Assembly: GCA_018065125.1 (NCBI GenBank) | Contig: JAGHTY010000021.1 | Location: forward strand, 1 to 41,389 | Origin: Candidatus Minthousia equi | Lineage (GTDB): Bacteria; Bacteroidota; Bacteroidia; Bacteroidales; Bacteroidaceae | DNA length: 41,389 bases | Direction of reading: 5' to 3' | In this document: positions 24,839-33,040 of the stretch, in pieces | How the letters are laid out: the number at the start of each line of letters is the position of its first letter | Numbering within the stretch: position 1 is the first letter of the stretch | Position numbers and translations under genes: made by a program | The notes under the pieces: model-generated | Told to the model about the DNA's origin: nothing | The model's input: the letters and a program-made list of their open reading frames with translations, nothing else | Databases searched by the model: none

Positions 24839-25963
24839 TTATTCAAAAACCTGCATCCATTGCTGCATAACTTGCTTTTCTTCATAACGAAAAGATGAGC
24901 TACGAGCAGCATTTCCCATCCTTTTGCGCAAAGGTTCATCATCCATTAACAAAGAGAGTTTTTCTGCAAAAGATGACTCATCATTATTAGGAATAAGAAA
25001 ACCATCAACTCCCTCTGTAATAATATCCTTAGGACCACAAGGACAAGCAAAAGAAACACAGGGTAATCCCATTTGCATCGCTTCTGAAAGAACCAAACCA
25101 AATCCTTCGTAACGTGAGGTTAAGGCAAAAATGGATGATTGAAGATAAACTCCCTGCACATGATTAGTATATGGATACAAATGCACACTATTCTGCAATC
25201 CTAAAGCATCAACAATCTGCTGATAAGGTTTTCTGTCTCCTCTTCCATAGATGCAAAGTTGCCAATCAGGATGTGAAGATGCCACCTTACTCCATATACG
25301 AATTAACCTGTCAAATCCTTTCTGCCAAGCATATCGGCCTACTGCAACAACGGTTTTATGCTGCAAGGTACTTACTTCATCAGAAAGAAAAGAAAGTTTG
25401 TTAGGTATCACTACTACATTCTGTAATCCAGACCATTGTGCTGCATCTTCTTTGGTAAGAACAACAAACGTATCAAGTTTTCGAACCTGACGGATAAAGA
25501 GTTTCATCCAACATTTTGTTAGCCAAGAACGCAAGCGATAAGGTCCAAAATCCACTTGTCGAATATGTTGTCTGTTCAGATGTAACTCTCCTATTTTTCT
25601 AGAACCATCCTTTATATTACATAAAAAGTTCAGTTCACGTCGTAACAAAGTAACGGTAACATCTGGCTTTAGCTGCATAAGCAAAGCAGTTAGTTGCTTG
25701 CGATATTGTTGCATCTTCTTGCGATAAATCCACAACAACCCCAAACGTGTTTTTGCTTTTGCCTGATAAAAGCCAATGTTTAATTGCTGAACATGAACGC
25801 GAGGAGAAAGATTGTAAGGCAAAGGCAAACCTTCTCCATCGGTAAGAACAATAGTAACATCATACCCCATCACATCGGCAAAATAATTAGCCTTGCCAAT
25901 GAGTACCCGTTCTATTCCATCAGGGTTGCACAGGGATGGATTACAATAAACTATCTTCTTCAT
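24839..25963 (-). CDS. GT4 glycosyltransferase (paralogue group, minus strand)
   Basis: 374 aa. N-terminal CNPDGIERVLIGKANYFAD, LRRELNFLCNIKDGSRKIGELHLNR, VAVGRYAWQKGFDRLIRIW, and SRYEGFGLVLSEAM followed by CPCGPKDII. These blocks are close to those of the plus-strand gene at 21667, so the two are duplicates in opposite orientation flanking a third paralogue and a GT2. Retaining transferase for the lipid-linked repeat unit; donor unknown. The start lies 93 bp from the divergent small-peptide gene, with their promoter regions side by side. Confidence 0.88.
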   Translation of the reverse strand: MKKIVYCNPSLCNPDGIERVLIGKANYFADVMGYDVTIVLTDGEGLPLPYNLSPRVHVQQLNIGFYQAKAKTRLGLLWIYRKKMQQYRKQLTALLMQLKPDVTVTLLRRELNFLCNIKDGSRKIGELHLNRQHIRQVDFGPYRLRSWLTKCWMKLFIRQVRKLDTFVVLTKEDAAQWSGLQNVVVIPNKLSFLSDEVSTLQHKTVVAVGRYAWQKGFDRLIRIWSKVASSHPDWQLCIYGRGDRKPYQQIVDALGLQNSVHLYPYTNHVQGVYLQSSIFALTSRYEGFGLVLSEAMQMGLPCVSFACPCGPKDIITEGVDGFLIPNNDESSFAEKLSLLMDDEPLRKRMGNAARSSSFRYEEKQVMQQWMQVFE

Positions 25964-25999
25964 ACCTAATGCAAAAATAACACAATTTTTCTATATTTT

Positions 26000-26030
26000 T
26001 TTGTGCATTCACAAGAAAGTTGTATTTTTG
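26000..26030 (+). promoter_or_regulatory. Promoter of the peptide-kinase-PqqD-exporter operon
   Basis: TTTG (26000-26003) and TATTTTTG (26023-26030), 19 bp apart. Expected start of transcription is near 26037, which leaves a 20-nt purine-rich leader before the ATG at 26057 and excludes the TTG start at 26003. Confidence 0.7.
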
Positions 26031-26056
26031 CTTTGTTAATTAAAAAGAAGAAAGAT

Positions 26057-26212
26057 ATGGCAAAGATTGGCGTACCAATGACTTCCGACGTTACAGATGC
26101 AATTCCATTGGGAAACTCAGGATGGTCATTACAGGGCAGTAAGTACATTGATCCTCAGGGAAAGTCTTACACCACTTCTGCATTCACACACTTGCAAACT
26201 CATGGTGAATGA
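26057..26212 (+). CDS. 51-aa Ser/Thr-rich peptide, candidate precursor of a modified peptide
   Basis: Begins MAKIGVPMTSDVTDAIPLGN and ends THLQTHGE. Twelve of 51 residues are Ser or Thr, six of them after residue 36 (S37, T39, T40, S41, T44, T48); there is no Cys and no signal peptide. A YIDP (Y30-P33) matches the Y-x-x-P motif that RRE proteins bind in lasso-peptide leaders. It is the first gene after a strong promoter, and its stop overlaps the kinase start (ATGA), followed by PqqD-like, nucleotidyltransferase and exporter genes. The position, size and coupling suggest the substrate of that machinery. This is inference: no known precursor family was recognised, and a small regulatory protein is possible. 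Confidence 0.7.
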   Translation: MAKIGVPMTSDVTDAIPLGNSGWSLQGSKYIDPQGKSYTTSAFTHLQTHGE

Positions 26213-27132
26213 TATTTGAGGTTGCAGGGCATAGATTTGTGCTGGCTCTTAACCAGGACTTGATTTCTCGTGGATGGTTCAAACCATTCGAACCTTTCCA
26301 AACGGGAGACAAGACTGTTGAGAGCCTGTTTTCTTTATCTATAGATACTGGTTTGCCACCTTCCTTGCCACAAGGTTCTCCCCTATTTCCCGATGATAGT
26401 GCGAAGGAATTTCCATTGATGGAAACCTATCATACTGAAAATGGAGACATTTACAAAATGGCAGTAACGCATGATGATAAGCAGATTTTCTACCTGCAAA
26501 CCAACCATGATTACACCCAATCTACATTTTATCTAAAGCTGCCAAAGAATGCAGATGACCTGTATTACCACAAAGCATTGTTTGAATGGAACATTGCTGC
26601 ACGCATGCTATATTCCATAAACACAGCACCTTATAATACTATCTCCATTCATGCCTCGGCAGTAGAAATGGAAGGAAAAGCATACTTGTTTTTGGGGTTA
26701 AGTGGAGCAGGTAAAAGCACTCATAGTGAGTTATGGCTGCAGCATTGCAAAGATACCCAATTGATAAATGATGACAACCCTGTTATTAGGCTAAATAGTG
26801 ATAATCAACCTGTTGTTTACGGAAGCCCTTGGAGTGGAAAGACACCTTGCTACAAGAACATCAACTATCCTTTGGGAGGAATGGCACAAATTATTAAAGG
26901 TCCTCAGAACCTTTCACGTCCTTTCCGTACAATCGATGCCTATCGCATGGTTTGGAAATCAAGTGCCACACATCATTGGATTCCGCGCATAAGTGATGGT
27001 TTATACTTTACCTGCGAGAAGATTATTACGCAAGTACCTATGATTCAGTTGCAATGCACCATTAGTGAAGAAGCTGTGAAAGTTTGCCAGAAGGCATTAA
27101 CCAAACAAGAGTTTACAGATGAAAATCATTGA
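26209..27132 (+). CDS. HprK-related P-loop kinase
   Basis: 307 aa. Residues 163-171 (GLSGAGKST) are a P-loop; IHAS at 147-150, NDDNPVI at 187-193 (the acidic pair of HprK-type kinases) and YGSPWSGK at 204-211 follow in the order seen in HprK-related kinases of peptide-tailoring clusters, such as the kinase that phosphorylates the lasso peptide paeninodin. The N-terminal 130 residues are specific to this group. It would phosphorylate a Ser or Thr in the small peptide encoded just upstream. No HPr or PTS gene is nearby, so a carbon-catabolite role is unlikely. Start overlaps the peptide stop by 4 bp; end overlaps the next gene by 14 bp. Confidence 0.82.
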   Translation: MIFEVAGHRFVLALNQDLISRGWFKPFEPFQTGDKTVESLFSLSIDTGLPPSLPQGSPLFPDDSAKEFPLMETYHTENGDIYKMAVTHDDKQIFYLQTNHDYTQSTFYLKLPKNADDLYYHKALFEWNIAARMLYSINTAPYNTISIHASAVEMEGKAYLFLGLSGAGKSTHSELWLQHCKDTQLINDDNPVIRLNSDNQPVVYGSPWSGKTPCYKNINYPLGGMAQIIKGPQNLSRPFRTIDAYRMVWKSSATHHWIPRISDGLYFTCEKIITQVPMIQLQCTISEEAVKVCQKALTKQEFTDENH

Positions 27133-27388
27133 AGGATTTAAACTGAGAAAGATAGCCAATGAATACTATGTTCTTGGCGAAGGCATCAGGCAGATGGGGT
27201 TTAACCGTGTGCTGCTGCTGAATGATGCTGCTGCATACATCTGGCAAGAAATAGATGGTAAAGACTTTGATGCAGAAACCATCGCTCAACTGCTTTCATG
27301 CAAATATGGTTTTGAGCATGATGAGGCTCTTGGCTATGCTCAGCAAACTGTAGATTACTGGTTATCTGTACCATTGATAGAGGAATGA
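27119..27388 (+). CDS. PqqD-like peptide chaperone (RRE domain)
   Basis: 89 aa, the usual PqqD length. MKIIEGFKLRKIANEYYVLGEG gives the first beta strands and VLLLNDAAAYIWQEIDGKDFDAETIAQLL the helical part, the fold that binds leader peptides (RiPP recognition element) and hands them to tailoring enzymes. PqqD-like proteins are named as chaperones of the HprK-related-A systems and as B1 proteins of lasso clusters. The 14-bp overlap with the kinase and 4-bp overlap with the nucleotidyltransferase argue that they act together on one substrate, most simply the 51-aa peptide. Confidence 0.85.
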   Translation: MKIIEGFKLRKIANEYYVLGEGIRQMGFNRVLLLNDAAAYIWQEIDGKDFDAETIAQLLSCKYGFEHDEALGYAQQTVDYWLSVPLIEE

Positions 27389-28503
27389 CAAACGAAGAGG
27401 TATTCATTCAGCTGTTGCGTGCAGGTATCTGGGGAACAGAAACTAACACGCAAGGATGGCCCCAAACTATTGATTGGGACAATGTTTACCTCATTGCAAA
27501 AAAACAAACACTTCGAGGTCCATTCATTGATGCTGTATTGCAACTTCCCGCAGAAAAGCTACCTCCCCGAAATTGGTACCAAGAGCGCATCAAACGACTG
27601 CAAACCATTGCTCAGGAAAATGCCAAGCATCACGAAATAATCAATGAGTTAACAACCTATTTTGAGGAAAATGGCATACCAGTATTGCAAATGAAAGGCG
27701 TCAGCTTGGCTGCACTCTACCCTCACCCACAATACCGTGATTGTGGAGACATTGATTTCTATATTGGAAAGAACAATTACGAAAAGGCGGTTTCACTCTT
27801 AAGTTATAAAGCAGGTGCGTCACAAGTTAACGTAGTGAAAGATGATAAGCATTCATCAATTTTCTATAAAGATGTAGAGATAGAATTACACCGAATTACC
27901 GAGTCGATTTCAATACCTATCTACAACAAACGTTTTCAAAACCTAACTAGGAAAATAAATTTCCGTGCCTACGGAAATAAATTCCGCTGCTCACGGAACA
28001 ACACTTTTCCCGTGCAGTATAATGCGCTTTATCTGTTCAATCACATCTGGCATCACTTTTGCATTTACGGCATTGGCATGAAGCAAATGTGTGACTGGAC
28101 CCTCTTCCTGCATCATCATAATAAAGAGATTAATCTTGCCGAATTAGAAGAAAACCTGAAGAGCATTGGATTACTAAAACCCTGGCAGATGTTTGGCAGC
28201 ATTGCTGTTGATGTGCTGGGGTTACCTCAGGAAGAATTTCCTTTCTATACTGCAAAATATGCCCGTAAAAAAGATAAAATTCTGCAACTGATATACCAAG
28301 ACGGAAACTTTGGAAAGGCAGGAAATTGGTTGAGCAAGAAACCAAAAAACTACCTGAAACGAAAGTTTCACTCCTTATACCATTGGTGCAGAAGATTAGT
28401 CATAGTTGCCAAATTCTCAAAAAGATATGCCTTGTTTACTACCATTGATTACATGGGGTATGGATGCAAGGTGGTATGGAATGACATAACAGGAAAGAAA
28501 TGA
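27385..28503 (+). CDS. Nucleotidyltransferase-fold protein of peptide-tailoring type (NTP_transf_5-like)
   Basis: 372 aa. The core reads GIPVLQMKGVSLAALYPHPQ then RDCGDIDFYIG (R118-G128), where G121, D122 and D124 are the metal-binding residues of the nucleotidyltransferase fold. This matches the family often found beside HprK-related kinases and PqqD proteins in lasso-like clusters, where one member is reported to add a sugar to a phosphorylated peptide. It may therefore transfer a nucleotidyl or sugar group to the phosphopeptide, but the reaction here is unknown. The C-terminal half is basic and has no clear domain. Overlaps both neighbours by 4 bp. Confidence 0.8.
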   Translation: MTNEEVFIQLLRAGIWGTETNTQGWPQTIDWDNVYLIAKKQTLRGPFIDAVLQLPAEKLPPRNWYQERIKRLQTIAQENAKHHEIINELTTYFEENGIPVLQMKGVSLAALYPHPQYRDCGDIDFYIGKNNYEKAVSLLSYKAGASQVNVVKDDKHSSIFYKDVEIELHRITESISIPIYNKRFQNLTRKINFRAYGNKFRCSRNNTFPVQYNALYLFNHIWHHFCIYGIGMKQMCDWTLFLHHHNKEINLAELEENLKSIGLLKPWQMFGSIAVDVLGLPQEEFPFYTAKYARKKDKILQLIYQDGNFGKAGNWLSKKPKNYLKRKFHSLYHWCRRLVIVAKFSKRYALFTTIDYMGYGCKVVWNDITGKK

Positions 28504-30116
28504 AGAAAGACATACATACACTGAAATGGATTCTACATGCCTCGAACGGCTTCAAGGGAAGAATTCTGCTGATGTTCCTTCTGGGATTGATGCGCATACT
28601 TCTATCCTTAGCATCTGTGTGGTTTTGCAAAGAATTGCTTGATATTGCCACAAACAAATCTGACAAGGATTTAAGTCTTTACATAGGTCTTCTGATTGGT
28701 GCCTTGGCACTACAACTGATACTAGGAATTATCACAAATTGGCTGGATGGAGTTTACCGCATCAAGCACCTTAACCAGATGCAATACCGCATCTACACAC
28801 AAGTAATGCAAATGCCATGGAATGGAAATGACAAATTCCATTCTGGAGATATGGTAAATCGTCTTTTGGTGGATTTGGGCACGATAAACGACTTTATCTG
28901 CGGCACTCTTCCAAGTCTTGGACTTACTATTTCACAACTGATTGGTGCAAGTACACTGCTGTATATACTGCAACCCACTTTGCTTTGGATTATCTTATGC
29001 ATCATGCCATTCACTGCAATACTCAGCAGAATCTACCTTACCACCATGCGCAAGCTCACGGCAAGGTTACGAGAAAATGGCAGCAAGATTCAATCTACCC
29101 TACAAGAAAGTTTACTTAACAGAATCACTATCATTGCATTAGGAGGAATCAAGCAAACATTTACTAAACTAAGAATTCTGCAAGATGAAACTGAAACGCT
29201 CACGAAGAAGCGTTTACGTTTCTCTATTTTCTCAAGCAATCTTGTGCGTTTAGGATTGACTTTAGGCTATGGAATCGCCTTTATCTGGGGTGTTTTGGGA
29301 ATCAAGGAAGGAGTTATTACTTTTGGTACCATGACTGCTTTCATGCAATTGGTAACGCAGGTTCAAGGTCCTTTTGCCGATATGGCACGTCACATTCCTG
29401 CCTTCGTTCATACCCTTACAGCTGCAGATAGAATCAGAGAATTAACAAAAGACAATGGTTGTATTTATGTCTGTGAGAATGAAATCAAGTTAGAAGATGC
29501 AGGTATAAAGGTGAAAGATCTGTCATTTGGATATGCAGAAGATAAATCTGTTATCAGTAACCTCACTTACGATTTCACCCCTGGCAGCCATACTGCCATC
29601 ATGGGAAAAACAGGTGCAGGTAAAAGTACACTTGCAAAATTGCTGATGGCATTGCTGCAACACAATTGTGGTGAAATCAGCATCTACAACGAACAAGAAA
29701 CCTGCATTACATCTGCAAAAACACGTTGTAATTTCTCATACGTACCACAAGGGAACTCACTCTTTAGCGGTACGATACGCGAGAATCTGCTTTTAGGGAA
29801 TCCTTCTGCAAATGAAGAGCAAATGAAACACGCACTATATTTATCAGCATCAGATTTTGTTGATAACCTAGATGCTCCTTGCCACGAAAAAGGTGGTGGA
29901 TTAAGCGAAGGACAGGCACAACGCATTGCCATTGCACGTGCTCTTCTACATCAAGGCAGCATACTGATTATGGACGAAGCCTCATCGGCACTTGATGAAG
30001 AAACCGAGAGAACCATATTGCATCGTCTAAAAGAAGATAACACAAAACGAACTATTATTTGGGTTACACACCATGCAAACGTAGCAAAAGCCATGGATAA
30101 TTTGGTTACATTATAG
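28500..30116 (+). CDS. ABC exporter, fused permease and ATPase
   Basis: 538 aa. Residues about 1-330 hold six membrane helices of an exporter-type permease; the ATPase follows with Walker A GKTGAGKST near 368, Q-loop YVPQGNS, signature LSEGQAQR near 467, Walker B ILIMDEASSALDE near 488, and the H-loop WVTHH. There is no N-terminal C39 peptidase, so it would not cut a leader. Half-transporters like this work as homodimers. Its place at the end of the coupled peptide-kinase-PqqD-nucleotidyltransferase operon makes the modified peptide the likely cargo; a lipid or glycan intermediate is the main alternative. Confidence 0.9.
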   Translation: MKKDIHTLKWILHASNGFKGRILLMFLLGLMRILLSLASVWFCKELLDIATNKSDKDLSLYIGLLIGALALQLILGIITNWLDGVYRIKHLNQMQYRIYTQVMQMPWNGNDKFHSGDMVNRLLVDLGTINDFICGTLPSLGLTISQLIGASTLLYILQPTLLWIILCIMPFTAILSRIYLTTMRKLTARLRENGSKIQSTLQESLLNRITIIALGGIKQTFTKLRILQDETETLTKKRLRFSIFSSNLVRLGLTLGYGIAFIWGVLGIKEGVITFGTMTAFMQLVTQVQGPFADMARHIPAFVHTLTAADRIRELTKDNGCIYVCENEIKLEDAGIKVKDLSFGYAEDKSVISNLTYDFTPGSHTAIMGKTGAGKSTLAKLLMALLQHNCGEISIYNEQETCITSAKTRCNFSYVPQGNSLFSGTIRENLLLGNPSANEEQMKHALYLSASDFVDNLDAPCHEKGGGLSEGQAQRIAIARALLHQGSILIMDEASSALDEETERTILHRLKEDNTKRTIIWVTHHANVAKAMDNLVTL

Positions 30117-30132
30117 CTTTTTACTATATTTG
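30101..30132 (+). promoter_or_regulatory. Promoter of the GHMP kinase fusion gene
   Basis: TTTG (30101-30104) and TATATTTG (30125-30132), 20 bp apart. The -33 element lies within the last codons of the ABC exporter gene. Leader to the ATG at 30155 is about 16 nt. Confidence 0.65.
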
Positions 30133-30154
30133 CATAAATATAATTAGGAACCAC

Positions 30155-32083
30155 ATGACACTTGATTTATTCGTACCTGGGCGACTTTGCCTGTTTGGAG
30201 AACACACCGACTGGGCAGGAAAATACAGAACCATGAACGCAGATATCGTTCCTGGTATTGCCATTGTAACCGGTATTGAAGAAGGAATCTATGCTTCTGT
30301 AGAAAAGTCAACCGAATTTGAGGTTTACAATGAAGCAACAGCGATAGAATCTGTATGGAAGGATTTCAAGTGTCAGATGGTAGAAAGTGAACTGAAAAGA
30401 ATTGCTCGCTCGGGCAATTTCTTCAGTTATTGTGCCGGAGTAGCATCCTACATGCTAGAGTGGTATAAAGTGGGTGGTGTCAAGATTGTCATCAAGAAGA
30501 TGACACTACCTATGAAAAGTGGTTTATCCAGCAGTGCTGCTATCTGTGTATTGGTAGCACGCGCCTTCAATCAGTTATATGGATTGAACCTCAATACACT
30601 TGGCGAAATGAACATTGCCTATTTGGGTGAACTTCGTACAAATTCTCGTTGTGGACGATTGGATCAGGCATGTGCATTTGGCGTAAAGCCTAACATGATG
30701 GTATTCGATGGCGATGAAATAGAGGTTCATCCTATCAATGTTAAGCAAAATCTTCATTGGGTATTTGCTGATCTTTGTGCAAGCAAGAACACCATCCAGA
30801 TTTTGAGAGACTTAAATAAGGGATACCCTTTTCCTTCCACTCCAGAAGAAGAAAAAGAGCATGAAGCTTTAGGTAACATAAATACCGACATTATTCTAAG
30901 AGCCATTCAATACATGGCAGGTGGCAATGTGGAAGAATTAGGAAAGCTAATGACCGAAGCTCAAGCTAATTTCGACAAATATTTAGCTCCACTAAGTCCT
31001 GAGCAATTAGCGTCACCTAAACTACATAGCGTATTAAATGATGAATATGTAAAGAGTCTTACCTACGGAGGAAAAGGTGTAGGTTCTGGTGGTGATGGTT
31101 CAATCCAGTTCTTGGCAAAAAATGAAGAATGCCAAGATAAATTGGTAGAATACCTAGATAATCAGCTTCACCTTAAGTCATACAAGTTTACCATTAAGCC
31201 AGTACACACTGTACGAAAAGCAATTATTCCTGTTGCAGGATTTGGCACACGACTTTACCCTGCTACACGCATGATAAAAAAGGATTTCTTCCCAATTGTA
31301 GATACAGATGGTTTAGTAAAACCTGTAATCCTTATTCTACTAGAAGAACTAATAAATAGTGGTATCGAGGAAATCTGCATTGTTTTGGGAAGTGAAGCAG
31401 AACGTCAGCAATATCGTGATTTCTTTGAAACACGACTTGAAAAAGAACATCTCAGCAAGTTAAGCCTGCAAAATCAGGAATACGAAGAGAAGATTCTAAA
31501 TATAGGTAAACGATTGCAATATGTTTACCAAACCGAGAAAAAAGGATTTGGTCATGCAGTATATCAATGTGCAGATTTCACAAAGGGAGAACCTGTTCTC
31601 CTATTACTAGGTGACACATTGTATCATTCTTTCACGGCCAAATCTTGTACCTTACAGTTCATTGAAGCATACGAGAAATATGATAAACCAATGATTAGTA
31701 TTCATGAAACACCATTGGAGCAAGTTTCACACTATGGTATCATCACAGGAAACTGGGAAAACCAGAACGAAACATTCATGCGTATGTCTAAAATTTACGA
31801 AAAGCCAAGTACTATCTATGCCGAAGAGCATTTGGGCGTTCGTTGCAAAGACAACACGCAGAAGTACTTCTCTGTATTTGGACAATATATTCTTACTCGT
31901 GATGTTTTTGAACAGCTGCATCAGGATATTATAAATGCCAAGGATAGCAACAAGGAAATTGAACTTACATCTGCCCTTGAAGCTGTACGAAGTAGAACAG
32001 GAATGATGGCTGTTAAGATAAAGGGCGAAATGTTTGATATGGGAAACCCAGCAGCATTAAGAAAAACAATCGCAAACTACTAA
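30155..32083 (+). CDS. Fused GHMP sugar kinase and UTP-type sugar-1-phosphate nucleotidyltransferase
   Basis: 642 aa in two halves. Residues about 1-345 are a GHMP kinase of galactokinase type: GRLCLFGEHTDWAG at the start, MKSGLSSSAAI (about 119-129) as the ATP loop, RCGRLDQACAFG, and a C-terminal KGVGSGGDGSIQF. Residues about 355-642 match GalU-like uridylyltransferases: IIPVAGFGTRLYPAT, EKKGFGHAVYQ, LLGDTLY. A single protein could turn a free sugar into sugar-1-phosphate and then into a UDP-sugar. The order is the reverse of Fkp, the fucokinase/GDP-fucose pyrophosphorylase. The sugar (galactose, arabinose, glucuronate or other) is unknown. It ends 4 bp into the opposing channel gene. Confidence 0.85.
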   Translation: MTLDLFVPGRLCLFGEHTDWAGKYRTMNADIVPGIAIVTGIEEGIYASVEKSTEFEVYNEATAIESVWKDFKCQMVESELKRIARSGNFFSYCAGVASYMLEWYKVGGVKIVIKKMTLPMKSGLSSSAAICVLVARAFNQLYGLNLNTLGEMNIAYLGELRTNSRCGRLDQACAFGVKPNMMVFDGDEIEVHPINVKQNLHWVFADLCASKNTIQILRDLNKGYPFPSTPEEEKEHEALGNINTDIILRAIQYMAGGNVEELGKLMTEAQANFDKYLAPLSPEQLASPKLHSVLNDEYVKSLTYGGKGVGSGGDGSIQFLAKNEECQDKLVEYLDNQLHLKSYKFTIKPVHTVRKAIIPVAGFGTRLYPATRMIKKDFFPIVDTDGLVKPVILILLEELINSGIEEICIVLGSEAERQQYRDFFETRLEKEHLSKLSLQNQEYEEKILNIGKRLQYVYQTEKKGFGHAVYQCADFTKGEPVLLLLGDTLYHSFTAKSCTLQFIEAYEKYDKPMISIHETPLEQVSHYGIITGNWENQNETFMRMSKIYEKPSTIYAEEHLGVRCKDNTQKYFSVFGQYILTRDVFEQLHQDIINAKDSNKEIELTSALEAVRSRTGMMAVKIKGEMFDMGNPAALRKTIANY

Positions 32084-33039
32084 AGCTTACTGCCACAATA
32101 TTTGCAATAGGCGGCATCCTTTGCATGACGACCTTTTCCACAACGAGGGCAATGAACTACAGATGAATCATGAGGAGTTACATCTATTAACTCCGAATCT
32201 TTCATATCGGCATCATCCTTTTTCATGGCTTCATACAATTTGTCGTTATCATCCTCTTCATCCTCACGGGATTTACTTTTGTATTGCATCATTGAAGCAG
32301 AAACAATTCCGGTAGGAACAGCAATGATTGTATAACCCAGCAGCATTACAATTGCACTAAGAAATCTACCAACACCCGTAACAGGAGTAATATCACCATA
32401 GCCAACAGTTGTTAAAGTAACAATTGCCCAATAGATACTGGTAGGGATATCATGAAATGCACTTTCCGGATTATCTCCTTCAATCATATAGAGAACTGTT
32501 CCGATACAAATAACCAACAGCACGACAAAGAGGAAAAATACCATGATTTTACGACTGCTGATAATCAATGAACGAAGCAACAGATTTCCTTCATCCAAGA
32601 AATTGAACAATTTGAATACACGAAATACTCTAATCAAACGGAAAGTTCGGATCACCATCAAATATCTGGCAGATCCTATAAACCAAGTAAGATACAACGG
32701 TATGGTTGCAAGCAAATCAATAATACCAAAGAAGCTAAATATGTATTTCCTAGGATTCTTTGAGCAATAAATACGCAGCAAGTATTCTAAGGTAAAGAAG
32801 AAAGTGAATATATACTCTGCTGCAACCAAATATGGCCTCAACATCTGTACAACAGGACCATTCATACTTTCCACAAAAACAAGAAGAATGCTCGCTACAA
32901 TACACACCATCAGCGTAACATCAAACGCTTTTCCTGCAGGAGTATCACTTTCAAAGATAATTTCGTATATCTTATCTTTCAATGCATTATTGTTCATTAT
33001 GCGATTCCAACTTGATTTTATTCTCTTCAACAATCCCAT
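32080..33039 (-). CDS. Voltage-gated-type potassium channel with C-terminal zinc ribbon
   Basis: 319 aa. Six membrane segments: S4 carries a repeated Arg every third residue (R131, R134, R137, R140), and the pore has TTVGYGD at 210-216, the potassium filter. After a highly charged segment (about 255-285) comes a zinc ribbon with CPRC and CKYC pairs (C297, C300, C312, C315). Tetrameric inner-membrane ion channel of the Kv/ion-transport family; the zinc ribbon may be a soluble regulatory or assembly module. It follows the acyltransferase gene by 1 bp, so they are likely cotranscribed, and its stop overlaps the sugar-kinase gene by 4 bp. Confidence 0.9.
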   Translation of the reverse strand: MGLLKRIKSSWNRIMNNNALKDKIYEIIFESDTPAGKAFDVTLMVCIVASILLVFVESMNGPVVQMLRPYLVAAEYIFTFFFTLEYLLRIYCSKNPRKYIFSFFGIIDLLATIPLYLTWFIGSARYLMVIRTFRLIRVFRVFKLFNFLDEGNLLLRSLIISSRKIMVFFLFVVLLVICIGTVLYMIEGDNPESAFHDIPTSIYWAIVTLTTVGYGDITPVTGVGRFLSAIVMLLGYTIIAVPTGIVSASMMQYKSKSREDEEDDNDKLYEAMKKDDADMKDSELIDVTPHDSSVVHCPRCGKGRHAKDAAYCKYCGSKL

Positions 33040-33040
33040 A

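Noticed and set aside
26209..27132. Classical HPr kinase/phosphorylase
   Set aside because: No HPr or PTS gene nearby, the N-terminal part differs, and the YGSPWSGK motif and neighbours point to the peptide-tailoring kinase group.
26057..30116. Complete lasso-peptide cluster
   Set aside because: No asparagine-synthetase-like cyclase or transglutaminase-like protease is present, and the peptide lacks the Thr-x-Gly cleavage context.
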